Source of the DNA: Streptomyces griseosporeus
GTDB taxonomy: Bacteria > Actinomycetota > Actinomycetes > Streptomycetales > Streptomycetaceae
Length of the DNA: 64,000 bases
Direction of reading: 5' to 3'
Assembly: GCF_014656055.1 (NCBI RefSeq)
Contig: NZ_BNBR01000007.1
Coordinates: forward strand, 186,001 to 250,000
Positions 51,548-60,355 of the stretch are shown here, piece after piece. A program made the translations under genes and the position numbers. The notes below the pieces were generated by a model. It had not been told where the DNA came from. It saw nothing but the letters and a program-made list of their open reading frames with translations, and did not search any database. Positions within the stretch are counted from its first letter, which is position 1. Each line of letters starts with the position of its first letter.

Positions 51548-52396
51548 ATGCCTCCCGTCAGCCCCGAGCTGATCTCTCCCCGATCGCCCCGTGTCGTCGC
51601 CGCGCGGCGGCTGGCCAAGCGGAACTTCCGGGGGAAGGAGCGGCTGTTCCTCGCGGAGGGGCCGCAGGCCGTGCGGGAGGCGGCCGGGCACGCGGACACC
51701 CTCGTCGAGCTGTTCGCCACGCTGGAGGCAGCGGAGCGGTACGCCGACATCATCGGTGAGGCCCGCACCGCCGGCGCCCGTCTCCACCTCGCCTCCGAGC
51801 AGGTCATCGCCGACATCTCCACCACCGTCACCCCGCAGGGCCTGGTCGGGGTCTGCCGGTTCCTCGACACACCCTTCGAGGAGATCCTGCGGCGGCGCCC
51901 CAAGCTCGTCGCCGTCCTCGCCCACGTCCGCGACCCCGGCAACGCCGGCACCGTGCTGCGCTGCGCCGACGCCGCCGGCGCCGAGGCCGTCGTCCTGACC
52001 GACGCCTCCGTCGACCTGTACAACCCCAAGGCCGTGCGCGCCTCCGTCGGCTCCCTGTTCCACCTGCCCGTCGCCGTCGGCGTGCCCGTCGAGCGGGCCG
52101 TGGCCGGACTGAAGGACGCCGGGGTGCGGATCCTCGCCGCCGACGGGGCCGGCGACCGCGACCTCGACGACGAGCTGGACAAGGGCACCATGGGCGGGCC
52201 CACCGCCTGGGTCTTCGGCAACGAGGCCTGGGGCCTGCCCGAGGAGACCCGCGCCCTCGCCGACGCCGTCGTCCGCGTCCCCATCCACGGCAGGGCCGAG
52301 AGCCTGAACCTCGCCACCGCCGCGGCCGTATGTCTCTACGCGTCCGCCCGCGCCCAGCGGGCGGCCGGAGGGTGCCGTACGGCCACCGGCAACTAG
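51548..52396 (+). CDS. SpoU/TrmH-family RNA 2'-O-methyltransferase
   Basis: 282 residues, ATG at 51548 behind GAAGGTGAAGAAGG. The SPOUT domain motifs are LVAVLAHVRDPGNAGTVLRC (motif 1), WVFGNEAWGLPEE (motif 2) and RVPIHGRAESLNLATAAAVC (motif 3, knot). The N-terminal RNA-binding part (RLAKRNFRGKERLFLAEGPQ) is typical of 23S rRNA ribose methyltransferases found beside rplT. It methylates a ribose in rRNA using AdoMet; the site is not readable from sequence. TAGGCT at 52397-52402, immediately after the stop, may be the -10 of the kinase gene. Confidence 0.92.
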   Translation: MPPVSPELISPRSPRVVAARRLAKRNFRGKERLFLAEGPQAVREAAGHADTLVELFATLEAAERYADIIGEARTAGARLHLASEQVIADISTTVTPQGLVGVCRFLDTPFEEILRRRPKLVAVLAHVRDPGNAGTVLRCADAAGAEAVVLTDASVDLYNPKAVRASVGSLFHLPVAVGVPVERAVAGLKDAGVRILAADGAGDRDLDDELDKGTMGGPTAWVFGNEAWGLPEETRALADAVVRVPIHGRAESLNLATAAAVCLYASARAQRAAGGCRTATGN

Positions 52397-52444
52397 TAGG
52401 CTGACCAGCTCGGCGGCCCTCCGTCGGAGAGGTGGGGTACGGGG

Positions 52445-53578
52445 ATGAGTGTCGGCACGAGCAGCGCAGCGGGACGGGGTGCGGGAGACGACCCCGCGGA
52501 CCCGCCGCCCGGCGCGGGCCCCGGCATCGACCCCGACGAGCTGCCCGACGGGCTCGTCGTCGCCGACGAGCACGGCCGCGTCGTCCGCTTCAACGCCGCC
52601 GCCGAACGCATCACCGCCACCCGCGCCGCCGACGCCCTCGGCCAGCCGCTGGAGAAGGCCCTCCCGTTAGAGGACCTCGACGGCCGGCGCTGGTGGCAGC
52701 TCACCGACCCCTACGGCGGCCTCGCCATCCGCGGCCGGCAGCCCGAGCGGAACCTGCTGCTGCCCGGCGGCCGCGAGGTCCTCGTCACCGCCCGCTACGT
52801 ACGGGAGCGGCCCACCGGGCCCGTCAGCCGCGTCGTCGTCTCCCTGCGCGACACCGAGGCCCGCCGCCGCACCGAGCGCTCCCACGCCGAGCTGATCGCG
52901 ACCGTCGCGCACGAGCTGCGCTCCCCGCTCACCTCCGTGAAGGGTTTCACCGCCACCCTGCTGGCCAAGTGGGAACGGTTCACCGACGACCAGAAGCGGC
53001 TCATGCTGGAGACCGTCGACGCCGACGCCGACCGCGTCACCCGGCTCATCGCCGAGCTGCTCGACATCTCCCGGATCGACAGCGGACGGCTGGAGGTGCG
53101 CCGCCAGCCCGTCGACATGGGGGCCGCCGTAGGACGGCACATCCAGGCGTACGTCGCCGCCGGGCAGAGCGCCGACCGGTTCCTGCTCCGCGTCGAGCAG
53201 CCGCTGCCCATGCTGTGGGCCGACCCCGACAAGATCGACCAGGTGCTCAGCAACCTCATCGAAAATGCCGTGCGGCACGGCGAGGGAACCGTCACCATTG
53301 ACATCACAGCGGCCCCGTCCCCCCGCGAGGGGGAGGAGACCGGCACGTCGGTCACGGTGAGCGACGAGGGGCCCGGCATCCCGGAGGAGTCCATGAACCG
53401 CGTCTTCACCCGCTTCTGGCGGGGCAGCAAGCGCGGCGGCACCGGCCTCGGGCTGTACATCGTCAAGGGCATCGTCGAGGCCCACGGCGGCACCATCACC
53501 GTCGGCCGCGCCCCCGGCGGCGGCGCCGAGTTCCGATTTACCCTGCCCGTGGCGGCACCGGCGTATCTCGCCCAGTGA
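52445..53578 (+). CDS. PAS-domain histidine kinase, soluble
   Basis: 377 residues, ATG at 52445. No membrane segment. A PAS-like sensor (GLVVADEHGRVVRFNAAAER, about 35-130) precedes the H-box ATVAHELRSPLTSVKGFTAT with His156, then the N-box LSNLIENAVRHGEG and the G-boxes VSDEGPGIPEE and GGTGLGLYIVKGIVEAHGGT. Leu75 is encoded by TTA (52667-52669), which makes translation depend on the bldA tRNA. No response-regulator gene is adjacent, so it is an orphan kinase. pheS follows 122 bases on. Confidence 0.92.
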   Translation: MSVGTSSAAGRGAGDDPADPPPGAGPGIDPDELPDGLVVADEHGRVVRFNAAAERITATRAADALGQPLEKALPLEDLDGRRWWQLTDPYGGLAIRGRQPERNLLLPGGREVLVTARYVRERPTGPVSRVVVSLRDTEARRRTERSHAELIATVAHELRSPLTSVKGFTATLLAKWERFTDDQKRLMLETVDADADRVTRLIAELLDISRIDSGRLEVRRQPVDMGAAVGRHIQAYVAAGQSADRFLLRVEQPLPMLWADPDKIDQVLSNLIENAVRHGEGTVTIDITAAPSPREGEETGTSVTVSDEGPGIPEESMNRVFTRFWRGSKRGGTGLGLYIVKGIVEAHGGTITVGRAPGGGAEFRFTLPVAAPAYLAQ

Positions 53579-53700
53579 CCCACGGGCGCATTCGTATACC
53601 TCCACCCCGTTAGACTCGGCCTTTGGCACCTTTGTGTCCTTCACACGGCCACCGATGGTCACGGGGACCTCCAGCCAGCCAACCGGAAGCACGGGAAGAG

Positions 53701-54822
53701 ATGTCGGCACCGAATAAGTCGTACGACCCTGTCGAGGTCGAGGCGTTGAAACCGGAAGAGATCGAGCGCATGCGGGACGAGGCGCTCGCCGCCTTCGCCG
53801 CCGCGGACTCCCTCGACGCGCTCCAGGAGGCCAAGGTCGCCCACACCGGCGGCACCTCCCCGCTGGCCCTCGCCAACCGCGAGATCGGCGCCCTGCCCCC
53901 GCACGCCAAGGCGGCCGCCGGCAAGCTGGTCGGCCAGGCCCGGGGCGCCGTGAACAAGGCCCTCGCCGCCCGCCAGGTCGAGCTTGAGGCCGAGCGCGAC
54001 GCGCGCGTCCTGGTCGAGGAGGACGTGGACGTCACGCTGCCCTACGACCGCGTGCCGGCCGGCGCCCGCCACCCCCTGACCACGCTCTCGGAGCGCATCG
54101 AGGACATCTTCGTGGCCATGGGCTACGAGGTCGCCGAGGGCCCGCAGGCCGAGGCCGAGTGGTTCAACTTCGACGCGCTCAACATCGGCCCGGACCACCC
54201 GGCCCGCGGCGAGCACGACACGTTCTTCGTGGCCGGCCCAGACGGCGGCACCGAGTCCGGCGTGGTGCTGCGCACCCACACCTCGCCCGTCCAGATCCGC
54301 TCCCTGCTGGAGCGTGACCTGCCGGTCTACGTGATCTGCCCCGGTGTCGTCTACCGCACCGACGAGCTGGACGCCACGCACACCCCGGTCTTCCGCCAGG
54401 TCGAGCTGCTCGCCGTCGACGAGGGTCTGACCATGGCCGACCTCAAGGGCACCCTCGACCACATGGTCCAGTCGCTGTTCGGCTCGGGCATGAAGACGCG
54501 GCTGCGGCCGAACTTCTTCCCCTTCACCGAGCCGTCCGCCGAGATGGACATGGTGTGCTACGTCTGCCGCGGCGAGTCCGTCGGCAACCCCGACCGGCCC
54601 TGCCGCACCTGCTCCAGCGAGGGCTGGATCGAGCTCGGCGGCTGCGGCATGGTCAACCCGCGGGTGCTCACCGCCTGCGGCGTCGACCCGGAGAAGTACA
54701 GCGGCTTCGCCTTCGGGTTCGGCATCGAGCGGATGCTGATGTTCCGCCACAACGTCGATGACATGCGAGACATGGTCGAGGGTGACGTCCGGTTCACCCG
54801 GCCGTTCGGGATGGAGATCTGA
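53701..54822 (+). CDS. pheS: Phenylalanyl-tRNA synthetase alpha subunit
   Basis: 373 residues, ATG at 53701; an in-frame extension to 53623 is rejected because the family starts at MSAPNKSYDPVEVEAL. The N-terminal coiled coil (tRNA contact) is followed by class-II motifs: HPLTTLSERIEDIFVAMGY (motif 1), THTSPVQIRSLLERDLPVYV and YRTDELDATHTPVFRQVE (motif 2), and GFAFGFGIERMLMFRHNVDD (motif 3). It charges tRNA-Phe as an alpha2-beta2 enzyme with PheT. Its stop overlaps the pheT start (TGATG). Confidence 0.97.
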   Translation: MSAPNKSYDPVEVEALKPEEIERMRDEALAAFAAADSLDALQEAKVAHTGGTSPLALANREIGALPPHAKAAAGKLVGQARGAVNKALAARQVELEAERDARVLVEEDVDVTLPYDRVPAGARHPLTTLSERIEDIFVAMGYEVAEGPQAEAEWFNFDALNIGPDHPARGEHDTFFVAGPDGGTESGVVLRTHTSPVQIRSLLERDLPVYVICPGVVYRTDELDATHTPVFRQVELLAVDEGLTMADLKGTLDHMVQSLFGSGMKTRLRPNFFPFTEPSAEMDMVCYVCRGESVGNPDRPCRTCSSEGWIELGGCGMVNPRVLTACGVDPEKYSGFAFGFGIERMLMFRHNVDDMRDMVEGDVRFTRPFGMEI

Positions 54823-57335
54823 TGCGGGTCCCGCTTTCGTGGCTGCGGGAGTACGTCGACCTGCCGGCGACTGAGACCGGCCGTGACGTCCAGGCCAAGC
54901 TGGTGTCGGCCGGTCTGGAGGTCGAGACGGTCGAACAGCTCGGCGCCGACCTCAAGGGCCCCCTGGTCGTCGGCCAGGTGCTGACCATCGAGGAGCTGGA
55001 GGGCTTCAAGAAGCCGATCCGCTTCTGCACCGTCGACGTCGGCCAGGCCAACGGCACCGGCGAGCCCCAGGAGATCGTCTGCGGCGCCCGGAACTTCCAG
55101 GCCGGCGACAAGGTCGTCGTGGCCCTGCCCGGCGCCGTGCTCCCCGGCGACTTCCAGATCGCCGAGCGCAAGACGTACGGCCGGATGTCCCGCGGCATGA
55201 TCTGCTCCAGCGACGAGCTGAACATGGGCGACGACGGCACCAAGGGCATCATCGTCCTGCCGCCGGAGACCGAGATCGGCAAGGACGCCGTCGAGCTGCT
55301 GGAGCTGGTCGACGAGGTCCTGGACATCGCCGTCACCGCCAACCGCGGCGACTGCCTGTCCATCCGCGGCGTGGCCCGCGAGGCCGCCATCGCCTACGGC
55401 CTGCCGCTGCGGGACCCCGCGCTGCTCGACGTGCCCGCGCCGAACGCCTTCGGCTACCCGGTGCAGGTCACCGACCCGGTCGGCTGCGACCGCTTCACCG
55501 CCCGGACCGTCACCGGTCTGAGCCCCGAGGCGCGCTCCCCGATCTGGCTCCAGCGCCGCCTGCAGAAGGTCGGCATGCGCCCGATCTCGCTCGCCGTCGA
55601 CGTCACCAACTACGTGATGATGGAGCTGGGCCAGCCCCTGCACGCCTACGACCGCAAGCTGGTCGAGGGCACCATCGGCGTGCGCCGCGCCCAGCCGGGC
55701 GAGAAGCTCGTCACCCTCGACGGCGTGACCCGCACGCTGGACGCCGAGGACCTGGTCATCACCGACGACCGCGGCCCCATCGGCCTCGCCGGTGTGATGG
55801 GCGGCGCCAACACGGAGATCGCCGACCACGAGGATCTCGAGAACGCCACGACGGACGTGGTGATCGAGGCCGCCCACTTCAACGCGGTCTCCATCGCCCG
55901 CACCGCCCGCCGCCACAAGCTGTCCTCCGAGGCCTCCCGCCGCTTCGAGCGCGGCGTCGACCCGGCCGCTGCCGCCGCCGCGGCCCAGCGCACGGTCGAC
56001 CTGCTGGTGCTCCTCGCCGGCGGCACCGCCGAGGCGGGCGTCACCGAGGTCGTCGCCCCGTCCGCGCCGCGCACGATCACCGTCCCGGCGGACCACCCGG
56101 ACAAGGTCGCGGGCGTCACCTACGGCCGCGAGACCGTCGTACGCCGTCTGCAGGAGATCGGCTGCGACGTCTACGGGCAGGACGAGCTGGTCGTGACCGT
56201 GCCGTCCTGGCGGCCCGACCTCACCGACCCGAACGACCTGGCCGAAGAGGTCATCCGCCTGGAGGGCTACGAGAACCTGCCCTCCACGCTGCCCAAGCCG
56301 CCCTCCGGCCGCGGTCTGACCGCCCGCCAGCGGCTGCACCGCCGCGTCGGCCGGGCCCTGGCCGGGGCCGGGTACGTCGAGGCGCCGAACTACCCCTTCC
56401 TCTCCGAGCAGGTCTTCGACCAGCTCGGCCTGGAGGCCGACGACCCGGCCCGCCGCGTCGTGAAGCTCACCAACCCGCTCAACGACGAGGAGCCCGCGCT
56501 CCGCACGTCGCTGCTGCCGGGCCTGCTGGGCGCGCTGCGGCGCAACGACGGCCGCGGCTCGCACGACCTCGCCCTGTTCGAGACCGGGCTGGTCTTCCAC
56601 CCGCGCGAGGAGCAGCGCACCGCCGTCGTGCTGCCCGTCGACCGGCGTCCCACCGACGAGGAGATCGCCGAGCTGGACGCCGCGCTGCCCGAGCAGCCGC
56701 GCCATGTCGCCGTCGTCCTCGCGGGCGCCCGCGAGCAGGCCGGCTGGTGGGGCGCGGGCCGCCCGGCCGACTGGGCCGACGCGGTGCAGGCCGCCCGGAC
56801 CGTCGCCCAGGAGGCGGGCGCCGAGCTGATCGTCCGCAAGGGCCAGTACGGCCCCTGGCACCCCGGCCGCTGCGCCGAGCTGGCCGTCACCGTCGACGGC
56901 GCGGAGCGGGTCGTCGGCCACGCCGGTGAGCTGCACCCGCGGGTCCTGAAGGCCCTCGGCCTGCCCGGGCGCACCTGCGCGATGGAGCTGAACCTCGACG
57001 TCCTGGAGCAGGTCGGCCACGACACGCCCCGGGCGCCGCGGATCTCCGCCTTCCCCGTCGCCACGCAGGACGTCGCGCTCGTCGTCGACAAGCCCGTCCC
57101 GGCCGCCGAGGTCGAGGCCGCGCTGCGCGAGGGCGCCGGTGAACTGCTGGAGTCCATCCGGCTGTTCGACGTGTACGAGAACGAGGAGCAGCTCGGCGAG
57201 GGCCGCAAGTCGCTGGCGTACGCGCTCCGCTTCCGCGCGGCCGACCGGACGCTGACCGTCGACGAGGCGTCGGCGGCCCGCGATGCCGCTGTGGCCCTCG
57301 CGGGTGAGCGGACCGGGGCGGTGCTGAGGAGCTAG
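54822..57335 (+). CDS. pheT: Phenylalanyl-tRNA synthetase beta subunit
   Basis: 837 residues, ATG at 54822 overlapping the pheS stop by one base. N-terminal MRVPLSWLREYVDLPA with the tRNA-binding EMAP-like domain (VVGQVLTIEELEGFKKPIRF), B3/B4 editing domain (NRGDCLSIRGVAREAAIAYG, SRRFERGVDPAAA), B5 domain, and C-terminal anticodon-binding FDX-ACB domain (FDVYENEEQLGEGRKSLAYA). Length matches the family. It is the last gene of the pheST pair; a 14-bp inverted repeat lies 145 bases downstream. Confidence 0.97.
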   Translation: MRVPLSWLREYVDLPATETGRDVQAKLVSAGLEVETVEQLGADLKGPLVVGQVLTIEELEGFKKPIRFCTVDVGQANGTGEPQEIVCGARNFQAGDKVVVALPGAVLPGDFQIAERKTYGRMSRGMICSSDELNMGDDGTKGIIVLPPETEIGKDAVELLELVDEVLDIAVTANRGDCLSIRGVAREAAIAYGLPLRDPALLDVPAPNAFGYPVQVTDPVGCDRFTARTVTGLSPEARSPIWLQRRLQKVGMRPISLAVDVTNYVMMELGQPLHAYDRKLVEGTIGVRRAQPGEKLVTLDGVTRTLDAEDLVITDDRGPIGLAGVMGGANTEIADHEDLENATTDVVIEAAHFNAVSIARTARRHKLSSEASRRFERGVDPAAAAAAAQRTVDLLVLLAGGTAEAGVTEVVAPSAPRTITVPADHPDKVAGVTYGRETVVRRLQEIGCDVYGQDELVVTVPSWRPDLTDPNDLAEEVIRLEGYENLPSTLPKPPSGRGLTARQRLHRRVGRALAGAGYVEAPNYPFLSEQVFDQLGLEADDPARRVVKLTNPLNDEEPALRTSLLPGLLGALRRNDGRGSHDLALFETGLVFHPREEQRTAVVLPVDRRPTDEEIAELDAALPEQPRHVAVVLAGAREQAGWWGAGRPADWADAVQAARTVAQEAGAELIVRKGQYGPWHPGRCAELAVTVDGAERVVGHAGELHPRVLKALGLPGRTCAMELNLDVLEQVGHDTPRAPRISAFPVATQDVALVVDKPVPAAEVEAALREGAGELLESIRLFDVYENEEQLGEGRKSLAYALRFRAADRTLTVDEASAARDAAVALAGERTGAVLRS

Positions 57336-57371
57336 TCGCCGTAGGGGTGTTGTGTCCGGCCGGCCGCGGCG

Positions 57372-57406
57372 TCGTCGTGGCCGGTCGCGCAGTTCCCCGC
57401 GCCCCT
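57372..57406 (+). repeat. Dispersed short repeat, copy 2
   Basis: It differs from copy 1 (51454-51488) at about two bases near the middle. It is intergenic, between pheT and the phosphatase gene. Confidence 0.75.
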
Positions 57407-57480
57407 TTCCGGCGTTGCGGTTACGTCACTCGAAAGGGTGGCGTTTCCGGGTGATCTGGTTCTTCCGGGCCATCTGCCGA

Positions 57481-57518
57481 CAGAATCGGACCGGTCTTTC
57501 GAGGCCGGTCCGATTCTG
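57481..57518. terminator. Perfect inverted repeat between pheT and the phosphatase gene
   Basis: CAGAATCGGACCGG (57481-57494) pairs with CCGGTCCGATTCTG (57505-57518) around a 10-base loop. It is probably the pheST terminator, but it ends only 31 bases before the next start and could also act there. Confidence 0.65.
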
Positions 57519-57549
57519 CGCGTCCGGGGCCTGATGGGGGGCCATCGAC

Positions 57550-58635
57550 ATGTTCCGCATCCGGCTGCCGCTGCGCCGGGCCCTCGCGCTGGGGCTGCCC
57601 ATGGCCTGGGGCGCCGTCGCGATCGGCTACAAACTGACCTGCCCGCTCGCCCAGCAGGACGGCACGGTCGCGCGCGTCGCCACCAGTGCCGTCTTCTTCG
57701 CCGTCGGCACCGGGCTGGTCCTGCACGTCCGCCGGGCCCTGCTGCGGGAGCTGCGCCAGGTCCGCCGGGTCGCGGGCGCCGCGCAGAACGTGCTGCTGCG
57801 TCCGCCGCCCGCACGGGTCGACGGGCTGGGCACCGCGGCGTTCCAGATCTCCGCCGACGGCACCGCCCGCGTCGGCGGCGACCTCTACGACGTCATCGCG
57901 ACCGAGCACGGCGTCCGCGCCGTCATGGGCGATGTCCGCGGACACGGCCTCGCCGCCCTCGGCACCGTCGCCGCCGTCCTCGGCAGCTTCCGCGAGGCCG
58001 TGCACGACGAGCCCGACCTCGGCCGGGTCCTGCGCCGCCTCGACCGCGCCCTCGCCCGCCATCTGCGCGAGCGGGCCCGTGCCGAACACCCCTCGGCCGG
58101 GCGGGAGCCCGAGTCGCCGGTCGCGGAGGAGTTCGTCACCCTCGTGCTGCTGGAGATCGGCCGCGACGGCACCCTGCGTGCCCTCAACTGCGGCCACCCC
58201 TGGCCGTACCGCCTGACCGGCACCCGCGTCGAGCCCCTGGCCCGCACCGACCCCCTGCCGCCCCTGGGCCCCTTTCCCCTCCCGCGCGACCTGCCCGTCC
58301 TGCACCCGCCGCCGCTGCGGCCGGAGGAGATGCTGTTCCTCTACACGGACGGCGCGGAGGACGCGCGGGACAGCCGGGGCCGGTTCTTCCCGCTGCGGGC
58401 GACGCTGGCGGGCGCCGTCCACATCGACCCGTTGACGCCCCAGGTGCTGCTCGGCGCGGTCCTGCGGGCCTTACGCCGCCACACGGCGGGCAGGCCGACG
58501 GACGACATCGCCCTCCTGGTCCTGCGGAACGAGCGGACAAGGGACCACTGCGCGTCCTCAGGGGCGCGGGGAACCGCGAGAGAACCCACCGCGCACCCGC
58601 ACTCGACCACGCACCTCGAACACAACGGCACTTAG
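57550..58635 (+). CDS. Membrane-anchored SpoIIE-type PP2C phosphatase
   Basis: 361 residues, ATG at 57550. Two N-terminal membrane helices (ALALGLPMAWGAVAIGY and ATSAVFFAVGTGLVLHV), then a PPM phosphatase domain with metal-binding Asp in RVGGDLYDVI, MGDVRGHGLAALG, FLYTDGAEDARDSRG and TDDIALLVLRN. Such enzymes dephosphorylate anti-sigma-factor antagonists. Leu308 is encoded by TTA (58471-58473), implying bldA dependence. The last 25 residues (CASSGARGTAREPTAHPH...) come from a copy of the dispersed repeat and look like an added tail. There is no anti-sigma gene next to it. Confidence 0.9.
   Translation: MFRIRLPLRRALALGLPMAWGAVAIGYKLTCPLAQQDGTVARVATSAVFFAVGTGLVLHVRRALLRELRQVRRVAGAAQNVLLRPPPARVDGLGTAAFQISADGTARVGGDLYDVIATEHGVRAVMGDVRGHGLAALGTVAAVLGSFREAVHDEPDLGRVLRRLDRALARHLRERARAEHPSAGREPESPVAEEFVTLVLLEIGRDGTLRALNCGHPWPYRLTGTRVEPLARTDPLPPLGPFPLPRDLPVLHPPPLRPEEMLFLYTDGAEDARDSRGRFFPLRATLAGAVHIDPLTPQVLLGAVLRALRRHTAGRPTDDIALLVLRNERTRDHCASSGARGTAREPTAHPHSTTHLEHNGT
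58560..58582 (-). repeat. Dispersed short repeat, copy 3 (intragenic)
   Basis: Reverse orientation, about 19 of 23 core bases the same as copies 1 and 2, within the last codons of the phosphatase gene. It supplies part of that protein's C-terminal tail. Confidence 0.6.
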
Positions 58636-58907
58636 TCACCGGGCGTCGCCGGCGCGGCGCGCCGACGAGCCGCCCGCCCGCCACGGAGTGTCGGGCAGGC
58701 AGCGGGGCGGACGGCTCGAAAAGCGGGCCGCCGCACTGTACGAGGGGGAGCCGGCGGCCCGGCCGGCCTCTTGCGAGGCCCTTCAGTCAACCGGGTGGAA
58801 ACTCTCCGCGACAGCGCGCGCACCCTGCGGATTCGCGCACTCCGTTCACACCCCGTGTGAACCCGCACCCACTAGTCTGTCCGGCACCGAGCCACCGGGG
58901 GGCACAG
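58636..58907. other. Intergenic region ahead of the TPR regulator
   Basis: 272 bases without a gene. It contains the palindrome at 58844-58862 and a possible -10, TAGTCT (58873-58878), 29 bases before the TPR gene start. The first 200 bases show nothing I can interpret. Confidence 0.55.
58844..58862. promoter_or_regulatory. Candidate operator of the TPR regulator
   Basis: GTTCACACCCCGTGTGAAC is a perfect 8-bp inverted repeat with a 3-base centre. It covers the expected -35 position of a promoter whose -10 would be TAGTCT at 58873-58878. Confidence 0.6.
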
Positions 58908-60248
58908 ATGCAGCCCAACACACTGCTGGACGCGATCCTGGACGAGGCGGGCATCTCGCACGCGGGTCTGGCCGCGCACGTCAACCAGGCGGGACGCAGA
59001 CGCGGGTTGGCGTTGCGGTACGAGCACACCGCCGTGGCCCGCTGGCTGAAGGGCCAGCGCCCGCGCGGCCAGGTGCCCGACCTGATCTGCGAGGTGCTCG
59101 CCGCCCGGCTGCACCGGCCGGTCACCCTCGACGACATCGGTCTCGGCGTGCCCGGCGAGCCGGCCACCGTGCACGGCACCTCGCTGTCCGGCTTCGTCGA
59201 ACGCGCCACCGCCCTGTGGCGCTCCGACGAGCAGCAGCGCCCGCACATCCTGGGCGCGCCCGCGGTCACCGGCACGCCCGCGGTGATGCCGGTGTGGGAG
59301 TGGGAGAACCCGCCCGAGGACGTCGACGTCTCCCGCGGCGGCCGGCACCGGGTCACCCCGGCCGACATCGAGATGCTGCGCGCCGCCCGCACCCACTACG
59401 AGCAGATGTACCGCAAGGCCGGCGGCATCGCGACCCGCGCCCGTATCGTCGGCTTCCTCAACGCCGAGGCCGCACCGCTGCTGCGCGGCGGCTACACCGA
59501 CGCCACCGGCCGGCAACTGCACCGCGCCACGGGCGGCTTGGTGGCGATCGCCGGGATCTGCGCGTACGACTCCGACGCGCACGGCCTCGCCCAGCGCTAC
59601 TTCCACCAGGCCCTCCGGCTCGCCAAGGCCAGCGGCGACCGGGGTCTTGGCGCGTACGTCATAGCGCTGCTGGTCAACCAGTCGCTGTTCATGCGGGAGT
59701 ACCGGCAGGCGGTCGCCTTCGCCGAGGCCGCGCTGCGCACCGCCGGCAAGCACATCACCCCGGCGCTCGCCTCCGACCTGTACGCGATGCAGGCGAAGGC
59801 GTACGCGCACCTCGGCGACGGTACGAGTGCCCTGTCCTGCATCCGGCGGGCCGAGACGGCCGCCGACCGCATCCGGCGCGGCCACGAACCCGACGAGACC
59901 GGCTATGTCCAGCCCGGCCTGGTCAACGTCCAGGTGGCGGAGGCGCTGCTCAGCCTAGGCGAACTCGAGGCGGCCCGGGAGCACGCGGCCGCCGCCGTGG
60001 ACAACCCCGCCCACGACCGCGGGCGGGTGCACCGGCTGGCCATGCTCAGCACGATCGAGCTGCGCCGGGGCAACGCCGACAAGGCGGTGGCCACGGCCGT
60101 GCAGATGGCCGAGCAGGCCCGCGGAATGGAGTCCCAGCGGCTGCGCGACAGACTCCGCGCCGTCCGCGAACACCTGGTCCGCAGCGGCTGCGCGGGCACC
60201 TCCGAGGCGGCCGAACTCATCGACGGGGCGCTGCGCGTCCCCCTCTGA
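58908..60248 (+). CDS. NsdA-like TPR regulatory protein
   Basis: 446 residues, ATG at 58908 behind GGGGGGCAC. The N-terminus (TLLDAILDEAGISHAGLAAH, ALRYEHTAVARWLKGQRPRG) looks like a divergent helix-turn-helix; the rest is a series of TPR-like helical pairs (RYFHQALRLAKASGDRGLGA, VAFAEAALRTAGKHITPALA, LLSLGELEAAREHAAAAVDN). The architecture matches the Streptomyces NsdA family of developmental and antibiotic regulators. Whether it binds DNA is unclear. A perfect palindrome lies in its promoter region. Confidence 0.83.
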   Translation: MQPNTLLDAILDEAGISHAGLAAHVNQAGRRRGLALRYEHTAVARWLKGQRPRGQVPDLICEVLAARLHRPVTLDDIGLGVPGEPATVHGTSLSGFVERATALWRSDEQQRPHILGAPAVTGTPAVMPVWEWENPPEDVDVSRGGRHRVTPADIEMLRAARTHYEQMYRKAGGIATRARIVGFLNAEAAPLLRGGYTDATGRQLHRATGGLVAIAGICAYDSDAHGLAQRYFHQALRLAKASGDRGLGAYVIALLVNQSLFMREYRQAVAFAEAALRTAGKHITPALASDLYAMQAKAYAHLGDGTSALSCIRRAETAADRIRRGHEPDETGYVQPGLVNVQVAEALLSLGELEAAREHAAAAVDNPAHDRGRVHRLAMLSTIELRRGNADKAVATAVQMAEQARGMESQRLRDRLRAVREHLVRSGCAGTSEAAELIDGALRVPL

Positions 60249-60355
60249 CCCGGGCACGAGCCCCGTCCCCTGCGCCCCAGCGGCTCTCCGTGCGCCTGCT
60301 GTCAGCCCGCTCCTGCTGCGATATTGCCACTTACTCGTCGGAAGGTGGCAGAACC

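Noticed and set aside
53623..53700. A phenylalanine-codon leader (TTT, TTT, TTC within a few codons) ahead of pheS
   Set aside because: That frame has no start codon upstream in the expected transcript, there is no alternative hairpin pair, and the extended pheS frame there does not look like protein.
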